DNA of 64,000 nucleotides. Source: Alkalihalobacillus sp. TS-13 (GTDB taxonomy: Bacteria; Bacillota; Bacilli; Bacillales; Fictibacillaceae). Shown in pieces: positions 25,125 to 32,611 of the stretch. Positions within the stretch are counted from its first letter, which is position 1, and every line of letters starts with the position of its first letter. Below the pieces are notes generated by a model. It searched no databases and was not told the origin of the DNA. It was given only the letters and a program-made list of their open reading frames with translations. A program made the position numbers and the translations under genes. The stretch is taken from contig NZ_JAHKSI010000007.1 in NCBI RefSeq assembly GCF_019720915.1, positions 18,620 to 82,619 of the forward strand, in the 5' to 3' direction.

Positions 25125-27761
25125 CTATAGTGAAGAGGTTTTTCGGTATCTGTCAGCGAATTCGGGACGTTTCCGTTTATGTTCCTTAAAGTAGCTTTCC
25201 ACCGAGCTGAATGAATCGTAAAGGAACAAAAGCAGATCCCCTGGCTTTGAGGTTTCCCATGCTTTTTGGAACGCCTGAATTTCATTAAGCTCAATGATTC
25301 TGCGGCTTGAAGGCAGCCGTTTAGCTAACACTTCATCTAGAATAGCCGCCACTTCCTTCGGTTTCCTGCCTCGCAAGTTCCCATCTTCTTTTATCACGAC
25401 AATATCGGTTTCATACCCGATGATTTCAGCCATATTTCGAATATCTTCATTCAACCGGTCGCCCGGTGCTGATACAGCAGTGATCAACCGCTCACAAGGA
25501 ATCGCTTTGAGCGTGTTATAGATGGCTTTGAGACCAGCCGTATTATGTGCATAATCAACGATAATTGTTCTTCCATCTTGATCGATTTTATTGAACCGGC
25601 CAGGGCTTTGCAGAAAGTCCGGGAAGAAGGTGAGGGCTTTTTTGCGCAGCATTTCCTGAGATACTCCTAGTAAATGAGCAGACGCCAATGCTTGCAATAG
25701 GTTGCTTATATTATGCTTGGCGTACCCATTGAAAGTAATTGGGATCTCAGCATACTTCATAAAACGCTCCGACTTACCCTCTTTCTCATGGACGATCCAG
25801 TCGCCCTGGACATACCAGCATTCCTGATTGTTTTCCCGGTGTTTACGTAAATAAGCATTATTTTCATCCAAAGAAATAAAGACGACAGCACCCTGGGTAT
25901 AATCCTTCATTTCTGCCACCGCTTTATCGTCAGCGTTCAAAATGCAATAACCATCCGGATGGACAACTTCTGGAATCAATCGTTTCAGCTTTTGGAGCTC
26001 TTCGATCGTCTCGATTCCATCCAATCCTAAGTGGTCTTCTGAAACATTCGTGACAATTCCAACATCGCAAAAGCGGAAGGCTGTCCCTTCACGAAGCATA
26101 CCGCCTCGAGCGGTTTCAAGAACAGCCGCATCGACTTCAGGGTGATGAAGAACTTTTCGGGCACTGACTGGACCGCTGCAATCTCCTTTATCGATACAAC
26201 GTTTGCCAATATAGACGCCGTCCGAATGTGCCATTCCAATCGTCTTTCCTTTTTGCTGTAGAAAGTGTGAAATCAGCCTTACTGTGGTCGTTTTCCCATT
26301 TGTGCCAGTTACAGCAACGGTAGGGATGGCTGCTTCCTCTCTATTTTTAAATAGGTAATCGACAATCGCTCCGCCAACATCCCTGGGAGTCCCTGAACTC
26401 GGATAATGATGCATCCGGATCCCAGGCGCTGCGTTCACCTCGAGAACTGCGGCACATCCCGGCCTATACTCGGCTGTTATATCCTGGATGATCATATCGA
26501 CCCCTGCAATATCCAATCCGATCGCACGTGCGGAGGTTTCTGCAATCTCCTTGTAAGACCGATGTACTTTATCGGTTACATCAATTGCCAGGCCACCTGT
26601 CGATAGGTTGGCATTTCCTAAAACATTAACGATTCGTCCCTTGTCGAGAATCGAATCAAGATTCAATTGTGCCTGGCGAAGATAATTTTCAACAGACTCA
26701 TTGATCGGGATTTTCGTCATCGGTTTTTCATGTCCATCCCCTCGTAATGGATTTTCATTTTCTTTGTCAATCAAAGTTCTTATTGAATCGTTTCCATTAC
26801 CAACGACATACGGGGGAAGGCGTAAACTTGCTGCGATAAGTTGACCATCAACAACTGTAAAACGATAATCGTCCCCTGTATAATAGCGCTCAAGGATCAC
26901 TTTATCAGTATCTTTATGATGGTTATAAGCAGCAAGCAACTCTTCTTCTGTACGTATATTCGTCAAAACCCCCTTCCCTTGATGGCCATCGATCGGTTTG
27001 AGGACGAGCGGGTATACGAGGTTTTTTGCTTCCTGAAGCAATTCCGCCTCTGATGTGATGACGCTGCCTTCTGGAACAGGAATACAAACGTCTTCAAGGA
27101 GCGATTTCGTCATCACTTTATCACAAGCGTACTCAACTGCCAGAAAGGAAGCTTGGCTGGACATGGTCGCTTCCATCCGTTTTTGCTTCCGACCAGTCCC
27201 AAGTCTCAGAATACTATCATTTGCGAGTTGTTCGACCGGAATTTTCCGCTCGTAGGCAGCTTTAAAGATAGCCTCTGTACTCGGACCCATCTTATGAGCA
27301 TAATAAAGCTGCTCGATTTTTTTCACATAGGGGTCGATAGAAACAGGTTGTCCTTCAAGAATATGAGTGACGATTTCCATAGCCGCTTCGAAAGCATAAT
27401 ATCCCGACTCTTTTTCCTCGTAACGGTACGTCACATAGTAAATGCCTTCCCGTTCACTCGTGATCGTTTTTCCTCTTTTCACTCCAATACCAGCAAGCGA
27501 TTGCAGCTCGATTGCTATATGCTCAAGAATATGCCCCATCCAGGTTCCTCCACGTAAACGTTCGACAAACCCGCCTTCATAGCCTCGGGAGCATGTATGT
27601 GTATTCAATGTAGGCATGACTTCCAATAGCGTATCAGTGAATCCAGGAATTTTATTGGATGGCATGTCTTCAAGTTCTTCAATATCCAACTCAAACCAAA
27701 TGGTCGGTTTATAACTATAATAGTTTGGCCCAGAAAGAAATTTCACTTTATTGATTTTCAT
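25125..27761 (-). CDS. cphA: Cyanophycin synthetase
   Basis: Enzyme of 878 aa that polymerises aspartate and arginine into cyanophycin (multi-L-arginyl-poly-L-aspartate) using ATP. The N-terminal domain is followed by an ATP-grasp domain (about 215-475, LVLKPIDGHQGKGVLTNI, EVNAAPGIRMHHYP) and a Mur-ligase-like domain with the P-loop VTGTNGKTTTVRLI near 493. Length is normal for CphA1. It overlaps cphB by 4 nt, so storage and breakdown genes are coupled. No arginine-regulation site was seen. Confidence 0.96.
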   Translation of the reverse strand: MKINKVKFLSGPNYYSYKPTIWFELDIEELEDMPSNKIPGFTDTLLEVMPTLNTHTCSRGYEGGFVERLRGGTWMGHILEHIAIELQSLAGIGVKRGKTITSEREGIYYVTYRYEEKESGYYAFEAAMEIVTHILEGQPVSIDPYVKKIEQLYYAHKMGPSTEAIFKAAYERKIPVEQLANDSILRLGTGRKQKRMEATMSSQASFLAVEYACDKVMTKSLLEDVCIPVPEGSVITSEAELLQEAKNLVYPLVLKPIDGHQGKGVLTNIRTEEELLAAYNHHKDTDKVILERYYTGDDYRFTVVDGQLIAASLRLPPYVVGNGNDSIRTLIDKENENPLRGDGHEKPMTKIPINESVENYLRQAQLNLDSILDKGRIVNVLGNANLSTGGLAIDVTDKVHRSYKEIAETSARAIGLDIAGVDMIIQDITAEYRPGCAAVLEVNAAPGIRMHHYPSSGTPRDVGGAIVDYLFKNREEAAIPTVAVTGTNGKTTTVRLISHFLQQKGKTIGMAHSDGVYIGKRCIDKGDCSGPVSARKVLHHPEVDAAVLETARGGMLREGTAFRFCDVGIVTNVSEDHLGLDGIETIEELQKLKRLIPEVVHPDGYCILNADDKAVAEMKDYTQGAVVFISLDENNAYLRKHRENNQECWYVQGDWIVHEKEGKSERFMKYAEIPITFNGYAKHNISNLLQALASAHLLGVSQEMLRKKALTFFPDFLQSPGRFNKIDQDGRTIIVDYAHNTAGLKAIYNTLKAIPCERLITAVSAPGDRLNEDIRNMAEIIGYETDIVVIKEDGNLRGRKPKEVAAILDEVLAKRLPSSRRIIELNEIQAFQKAWETSKPGDLLLFLYDSFSSVESYFKEHKRKRPEFADRYRKTSSL

Positions 27762-28585
27762 TGGGTAGATCCCTTCTCTTTCTTGATTAACTTTCGGTTC
27801 TCCAAGTCAAATTGATAGCCTTTTGCAATGGAATGCATCTGGACACCCGTAATCGTGACTTCATCACTTTCGGCTTCGTCTGCAATATCGACAAATGAAA
27901 GTTTGCAACCATCTATTACAGTTACGGAATGCTCACCAATCACTTCAAAGTACCTGCCGCCATCCTTAACCCAGATGGCTGTGTTTTCATCAATTCCTAC
28001 TCCAATTACCTGAGGGTTTTGCGCAATGGCATATAATAGACGGCCAAAGCGGGCTCTCTGCGAAAAGTGCTGGTCGATGACGACATCTTCGAGGAATCCA
28101 AACCCTACACCAATTTCAACGTGGACCTTATCATGCTTCAGTTTGGTCTTCCCAGATACGATCATATGCCTGCTCATGATCGCTGCTCCTGCGCTTGTAC
28201 CTGCTATGATCATTCCGTTTTGCCAGGCTTTTTGAACTTCTTTGAAAAAAGTAGTACCGCCAATGATGCTCGATAATCGATTTTGGTCACCACCAGTGAT
28301 GAAAAGAGCTGACAGTCTATTGACCGGCTTTGTGAATGATTCGTCTTCAGCTTTTTCACGGGTATCAATATGTAATAGATCCACCTTAGAGGCCCCTAGT
28401 TTCATAAAAATATCCTGGTATTCTCCTCCTACTTCTTCTGGATATCCAGTTGGAGTCGTAAGAACACCGATTGTGCCACCGCTAATTTTCGTGTCTTCAA
28501 CGAAAATCGATAAGATTTCCAGATCGCCTTCCTTATCTTCATTTCCGCCGATAATGAATAAGTCCCCGCTGCCTTTGTTTGTCAC
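27758..28585 (-). CDS. cphB: Cyanophycinase
   Basis: Peptidase family S51 serine exopeptidase of 275 aa that splits cyanophycin to beta-Asp-Arg dipeptides. The nucleophile Ser sits in GTSAGAAIMS (about 128-137). Other conserved parts are FIIGGNEDKEG at the start, ITGGDQNRL, and DQHFSQRARFGRLL. No signal peptide is seen, so it acts inside the cell. GTG start with AAGGATG upstream; an ATG nearby is out of frame. It comes first in the cphB-cphA operon. Confidence 0.95.
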   Translation of the reverse strand: MTNKGSGDLFIIGGNEDKEGDLEILSIFVEDTKISGGTIGVLTTPTGYPEEVGGEYQDIFMKLGASKVDLLHIDTREKAEDESFTKPVNRLSALFITGGDQNRLSSIIGGTTFFKEVQKAWQNGMIIAGTSAGAAIMSRHMIVSGKTKLKHDKVHVEIGVGFGFLEDVVIDQHFSQRARFGRLLYAIAQNPQVIGVGIDENTAIWVKDGGRYFEVIGEHSVTVIDGCKLSFVDIADEAESDEVTITGVQMHSIAKGYQFDLENRKLIKKEKGSTQ

Positions 28586-28644
28586 GCTTCATCTCATCCT
28601 TTAATATGAAGTGATATCATATACCCAAATTTTGGGCGCGCGAA

Positions 28645-28685
28645 ACCGAAAAATCACCCACTTTTCAAAATGAGTGATTTTTACT
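28645..28685. terminator. Hairpin upstream of cphB
   Basis: AAAAATCAC and GTGATTTTT form the stem of a possible bidirectional terminator. CCCAAATTTTGGG nearby is a palindrome. Confidence 0.5.
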
Positions 28686-28782
28686 AGTTTATTCAATTAT
28701 TTCTAATCTTATACCCATACATTAGGTACAGCATATTAACGGAAGTTTGTCAGGTTTTAAGCAAGGTTAATGAACTTTGTTG

Positions 28783-28893
28783 ATTTTCGATTGAAATTTG
28801 CGACACTCCTGCGGGAAAAGCGATCCAGACGAGACCCCACAGCGAGGAACTCGCGAGGAGGCTCGAGGTTCGCCCGCGGAAAGCGTAGAAATC
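28783..28893 (+). repeat. R1 element, copy f (short form)
   Basis: GCGACACTCCTGCGGGAAAA, then GCGAGGAACTCGCGAGGAGG and CCCGCGGAAAGCGTAGAAAT. It is the shortest copy and lies before the 167-aa membrane protein gene. Confidence 0.85.
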
Positions 28894-28972
28894 AACAATA
28901 AAAACGAACAGAGCTAAGGTTCTAGAGCAGATTAAAATGGTACAATGTTGACAGATGAGGTGAAGCGTTACT

Positions 28973-29476
28973 ATGGCAAACAATGCTATGCGTTTTTTGT
29001 ATCGATTGAATGTTTATCAAAGCACAATTATTCTTACCCTTCTTTCAATCCCCTGGCTTTTCTACTTATTGATGCAGCCAAGGACGATTTCAACATCCAT
29101 TAATTGGGCTTATACGGCTTTGATTTATTTTATCCTCTCATTCATACTTTATCTCTTTTTACAATGGATTAGCCGGTCGGGAAGGTCTAATTTTCGCAAA
29201 AAGTTAGTCACCTTCACACGGATATACATACGATTCCATGTAGCAGCTGCACTCCTGGGAGTAACATCGCTTTTGATGCATGTGTTACTCATGGCGAAAT
29301 TCGGTTTGATGGAGTCAAGGGCAGGAGTGTCAGGAATGATAGCCATCGGAGGTCTGGCCGTTCTTCTTTTCACGGGTTATTTAAGAAAACGGAAATCATC
29401 CGGCAAGCGTCGTAGATTCCACCGCTTTACGGCTTATCTTTTTTTGTTTTTCGTACTTATCCATATGTTACTCTGA
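28973..29476 (+). CDS. Small polytopic membrane protein with paired histidines
   Basis: A 167-aa membrane protein with about five helices (20-38, 46-65, 88-108, 120-137, 150-166). Histidines sit inside or at the edge of helices (YIRFHVAAALL, LLMHVLLM, RRFHRFTAY, LIHMLL), a layout seen in b-type cytochromes such as cytochrome b561 or ferric-reductase-like proteins. Heme binding is inference; I did not recognise a named family. AGGTGA lies 10 nt before the ATG. R1 copies flank the gene on both sides. Confidence 0.75.
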   Translation: MANNAMRFLYRLNVYQSTIILTLLSIPWLFYLLMQPRTISTSINWAYTALIYFILSFILYLFLQWISRSGRSNFRKKLVTFTRIYIRFHVAAALLGVTSLLMHVLLMAKFGLMESRAGVSGMIAIGGLAVLLFTGYLRKRKSSGKRRRFHRFTAYLFLFFVLIHMLL

Positions 29477-29529
29477 AAATTTTACGAAAGCATTTGAAAT
29501 TTTTTGTTAAATTGAATTCGGTTTCCTTA

Positions 29530-29843
29530 AGCGAAATTCGCGACACTCCTGCGGGAAAAGCGAGCCAGGCGAGCCCCCGCAGCAAGGATCGAGTGAGGAG
29601 GCTCGCGGAAGTGGGTTAATACAGGGAAGTGATGTCTAGCTCAGCGACCAATCACTTGGATCACTTCAAACTTCCTGCGGCGGCAACACATTGATTGACA
29701 TCCTTATGAGTTAGCCCACGCAGAACCAAGTCTTTGTTTGGTTCGAGCCTCCTCGTCAGTTTTCCAGTGACCTACGTAACTCATCGGGTCGCTTCCGTTT
29801 TTCGTATGCCCGCGGAAAGGGAGTGAATTTCGAAGTCATAACA
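29530..29843 (+). repeat. R1 element, copy g (medium form)
   Basis: GCGACACTCCTGCGGGAAAA, GTGATGTCTAGCTCAGCGAC, CACTTGGATCACTTCAAACT, CCCACGCAGAACCAAGTC, then CCCGCGGAAAGGGAGTGAAT. Confidence 0.88.
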
Positions 29844-29854
29844 GCTTTTAAATT

Positions 29855-29893
29855 AAAAAACCACGGATAGAATATAAATTCTCCGTGGTTTTC
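29855..29893 (-). terminator. Terminator of nadE
   Basis: AAAACCACGGA pairs with TCCGTGGTTTT, and the minus strand then has six T. Confidence 0.9.
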
Positions 29894-29909
29894 CCTGCTC
29901 ATTATCTAT

Positions 29910-30734
29910 TCAACTCTTCCACCAGTCATCGTATAGGGTAACTTCGCCTTCACGCTTATGACGGGTTTTCAAATAATGGTTTTCAAGGGTATTCCTTGCC
30001 TCTGGATCAATTTCTTTACCCTCTAAATAGTCATCGATTTGTTCATAGGTAATACCAAGCGCTTCTTCATCCGGACGTCCAGGACGGTCATCCTCAAGAT
30101 CTGCAGTAGGGGCTTTCGTATATAGCGCTTCAGGAGAACCCAACTGTTTCAACAGCATTTTTCCTTGCCTTTTGTTCAGACCGAACAAAGGAGCTATATC
30201 ACATGCGCCATCTCCATGCTTGGTAAAGAAACCTGTTACTGCTTCTGCACCATGATCTGTTCCGATCACCAGGAGGTTGTGATGAGCTGCAAGATCATAC
30301 TGGACCTTCATACGTTCACGCGCTTTCGTATTCCCTTTCAAAAAGTCACTCAGTTCTTCACCTATGCCTTCCCTGAAAGCACGATACGATGCATCGACAG
30401 CTTCCTTTATATTGAAGGTTACGTTTTGATCCGGACCGATGAACTCAAGAGCTTTTTGTGCGTCATCCTCATCCTTTTGCACTCCATAGGGCAGCCGCAT
30501 TGCAATAAACGTATAGTTCTCTCCGGTTTCTTCACGTAATTGTTCAACGGCGACTTGAGCCAGCTTCCCAGCCAGAGTAGAGTCTTGTCCACCGCTGATT
30601 CCAAGGACATAGCCTTTCATTCCAGTCTTTTTGGCATATTTTTTTAATAAGTCTACGCGTCGTTCAATCTCTTGTTCAGGTAAAATGTTCGGTTTGACGT
30701 GTAATTCTTTTATAATTTCATTTTGTAAACTCAC
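29910..30734 (-). CDS. nadE: NH3-dependent NAD+ synthetase
   Basis: Last step of NAD synthesis: amidation of deamido-NAD with ammonia and ATP. Protein of 274 aa with the PP-loop [13 protein letters not shown] near residues 46-58, [31 protein letters not shown], and the C-terminal KRQGK and [17 protein letters not shown]. Length matches the small NadE without a glutaminase domain. GTG start at 30734 with GGAGGG 6-7 nt before. It is a single gene with its own terminator. Confidence 0.97.
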   Translation of the reverse strand: MSLQNEIIKELHVKPNILPEQEIERRVDLLKKYAKKTGMKGYVLGISGGQDSTLAGKLAQVAVEQLREETGENYTFIAMRLPYGVQKDEDDAQKALEFIGPDQNVTFNIKEAVDASYRAFREGIGEELSDFLKGNTKARERMKVQYDLAAHHNLLVIGTDHGAEAVTGFFTKHGDGACDIAPLFGLNKRQGKMLLKQLGSPEALYTKAPTADLEDDRPGRPDEEALGITYEQIDDYLEGKEIDPEARNTLENHYLKTRHKREGEVTLYDDWWKS

Positions 30735-30894
30735 ACATTTCCCTCCAATTAATATTATTGAAGTCTATAAATACCTTACCCTATAATGTCTCATGTACAC
30801 GGCAACCGCGACTTTCAGCCTATAAAATGATTTTCAGACATAATAGCAGGTGGTTTGGTAACCGCATAACTGGTCCATATGTATCATGAGAAAT

Positions 30895-30922
30895 TTTACC
30901 AATAATGATAGAATTGTATAAA
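30895..30922 (+). promoter_or_regulatory. Promoter of the type I toxin mRNA
   Basis: TTTACC (30895-30900), 16-bp spacer, TATAAA (30917-30922). The mRNA would begin just before the CTCAAGGACGGTC arm at 30940. Confidence 0.5.
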
Positions 30923-30939
30923 TACGATAAGTTTCGGTA

Positions 30940-31078
30940 CTCAAGGACGGTCGGCACTACACTCGAAAGGGGTGGTGTAATAATGACGGTATTTCAAACG
31001 TTGATGGTTACCATCTCGTTTGCCACGTTGATTATCAGCGTATTGTCATTCCCGTATAAAAAATAGACCGTCCTTGAG
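30940..31078 (+). repeat. 13-bp inverted repeat bracketing the toxin ORF
   Basis: CTCAAGGACGGTC (30940-30952) and GACCGTCCTTGAG (31066-31078) are perfect complements. In the mRNA they can close the 5' leader onto the sequence at the stop codon and so may hide the ribosome site. Confidence 0.9.
30983..31066 (+). CDS. Putative holin-like (type I) toxin peptide
   Basis: A 27-aa peptide, short basic tail and one membrane helix: it begins MTVFQTLMVTISFATLI and ends SFPYKK. This matches the putative holin-like toxin family of Bacillota type I toxin-antitoxin loci. GGGGTGGTG lies 6-8 nt before the ATG. A strong minus-strand promoter and hairpin downstream define a likely antisense RNA over its 3' end. 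It would act by membrane insertion if the RNA antitoxin is lost. Family by pattern, activity by inference. Confidence 0.85.
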   Translation: MTVFQTLMVTISFATLIISVLSFPYKK

Positions 31079-31192
31079 CTGCACACTTTAGGTCACGGTC
31101 TACTCTAGTCCAAGCCGGTCCCCTTGAGGGAAAAGCTTATCGTATGATACGCAGGTGTTCGCAGCACCTGCGTTTTCATTCTCTAAAAACCT
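31057..31192 (-). ncRNA. Antisense RNA antitoxin (RatA-like) of the type I module
   Basis: A minus-strand promoter, ATGACA (31222-31227), 17-bp spacer, TATAAT (31199-31204), would start an RNA near 31192. On the minus strand AGACCGT and ACGGTCT (31065-31101) form a stem followed by TATTTTTTATA, a good terminator. The RNA of about 135 nt would overlap the last toxin codons and the 3' UTR. Confidence 0.7.
31152..31178 (+). terminator. Terminator of the toxin mRNA
   Basis: GCAGGTG and CACCTGC form the stem, followed by GTTTTC. Confidence 0.75.
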
Positions 31193-31198
31193 TTTTTT

Positions 31199-31227
31199 AT
31201 TATAACACCACTATCTCAGGTTGTCAT
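31199..31227 (-). promoter_or_regulatory. Promoter of the antisense RNA
   Basis: ATGACA, 17 bp, TATAAT on the minus strand: one mismatch to the sigma-A consensus, so stronger than the toxin promoter. Confidence 0.75.
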
Positions 31228-31317
31228 CGCAAAAATCAACAGTTTCTGAAAATTGTAATTATCTTGTAATCCAGCATCAAGAATCACACAAAAACATTAT
31301 ATGCCTTCATTCAAAAT

Positions 31318-31704
31318 TTAGACGCTGGATTTATCCATACATGCGATTAGTCTTTTCTCGATATCCTCTGCCATTTCGGTGATTTGGGCATCGTCGACCA
31401 TCGTAACGAGGGATGTCGGTTTTGGCATTCCGATCTTCGAGACGCCATCATCTTCATAAACAACCATTTTACAAGGAAGGAAATAGCCGACCATTACATT
31501 TTGATTCAATACACGTTGCGCTTCCTTCGGGTTACACACTTCTAAAATCCTGAAATCTCTGTCGAATTCTAGTCCTTTGGTGTTCAAGGTATTCTTCAGA
31601 TCAAAGTTCCATAGTACCCCGAATTGCTCTTCCTTCAATTGCTTTTCCAATGTTTCGCAAGCTTCATCAATCGATTGATTTGTTGTTACTGTATAATGAA
31701 ACAT
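31318..31704 (-). CDS. DUF302 family protein
   Basis: Cytoplasmic protein of 128 aa of the DUF302 fold: MFHYTVTTNQSIDEACETLEKQLKEEQFGVLW at the start, then ILEVCNPKEAQRVLNQN and GYFLPCKMVVYEDDG. Two conserved Cys (EVCNP, LPCKM) are typical and suggest redox or sulfur/metal chemistry. I start at 31704 because AAAGGAG is 9 nt before it, while the in-frame ATG at 31713 lies on that site. It is placed after a CstR-like repressor, a common pairing. Role is inferred from that context. Confidence 0.87.
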   Translation of the reverse strand: MFHYTVTTNQSIDEACETLEKQLKEEQFGVLWNFDLKNTLNTKGLEFDRDFRILEVCNPKEAQRVLNQNVMVGYFLPCKMVVYEDDGVSKIGMPKPTSLVTMVDDAQITEMAEDIEKRLIACMDKSSV

Positions 31705-31857
31705 CCACTTCATCTCCTTTTATTAATTGATTATGGATTATACCCCACATCGTATTATTCAGTTTCCCTATTTACTTCAAGGTTAAACGATTGATTCCAT
31801 TCCCAATCAAGGATAATAGCTGTCCACCTTTTACCATGCACCTGTATAGGTATTTAT

Positions 31858-31917
31858 TTTCTTAAAAATAAAAAGGTGTTGCTTAATCCCTTATGGGTAC
31901 ATTGAATGTCAACACCT
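31858..31917 (-). terminator. Terminator of the CstR-like gene
   Basis: AGGTGTTG and CAACACCT form the stem. On the minus strand CAACACCTTTTTATTTTT gives the T run. Confidence 0.75.
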
Positions 31918-31923
31918 GAATTC

Positions 31924-32184
31924 TTATCTGCTTTTTACAAGTAGATTGACTGCTTCTTTAATTAGATCGTCCGTATTTTCACCTTTATCCAGTTGTTCTC
32001 TGAGACACTGTTCAAGGTTTGTACCAACAACTAGACCGATCGTACGGTCCAACGCACTTCTTATTGCAGACATCTGTGTCACTATATCCTTACAGTCTTT
32101 TTCTTCGTCCATCATTTTGAGGACTCCGCGGACTTGTCCTTCAATACGTTTGACACGGTTTTTCATTTGATCATTATATTCCAT
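31924..32184 (-). CDS. cstR: CsoR/CstR-family repressor, persulfide-sensor type
   Basis: All-helical repressor of 86 aa. It reads EYNDQMKNRVKRIEGQVRGVLKMM, then CKDIVTQMSAIRSALDR and NLEQC, and ends in EAVNLLVKSR. Copper sensors (CsoR) have a Cys, a His and a Cys; here the His position (four residues before the second Cys) is Asn, as in CstR of S. aureus (ENLIEC). That pattern marks a persulfide sensor that controls sulfide detoxification. ATG 32184 is 9 nt from GGGGG; the upstream TTG is too close. Neighbouring DUF302 fits a sulfur role. Confidence 0.8.
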   Translation of the reverse strand: MEYNDQMKNRVKRIEGQVRGVLKMMDEEKDCKDIVTQMSAIRSALDRTIGLVVGTNLEQCLREQLDKGENTDDLIKEAVNLLVKSR

Positions 32185-32295
32185 GAGGTTCAACCCCCTA
32201 TATTAAAAGTGTTCTATGTATAATGCGAAATTTCTCTATAAATGCAAATCACCTTGTTAACTCCTCTATTGTACAATACATATTTTCATAAAGAA

Positions 32296-32560
32296 AACGT
32301 GAGAGGTTGTCCCATAAATGCTGAGCATGAGGGGTAATCCGTAACTATTTGCACAAACAGTGTGGGAAACAATCGTTAACGGACACAGGAGACCTTATTT
32401 TCCAAAAAATCGTTCATTTATAAAAATAACGGACACCAGAGCTCTTATTTAATCAGCTCTTTTGTTCACAGATAACGGCTCTGGTGTCCGCTAAAACTCT
32501 GAAACATCGCATTTTGTCACCAATAACGGCTCTGGTGTCCGTTACGATTCCAAAACATCC
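32296..32560. repeat. Dispersed repeat, family E (TCTGGTGTCCG), copy 2
   Basis: This gene-free gap holds GAGAGGTTGTCCCATAAATG (family-A-like) and then ACGGACACCAGAGCTC, ACGGCTCTGGTGTCCGCTAA and ACGGCTCTGGTGTCCGTTAC, in direct and inverted order. Confidence 0.6.
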
Positions 32561-32611
32561 ATGTAAACCAGAAAAGACATTCAAAATAACCACTGGCCTT
32601 TAGAAAAGAAC

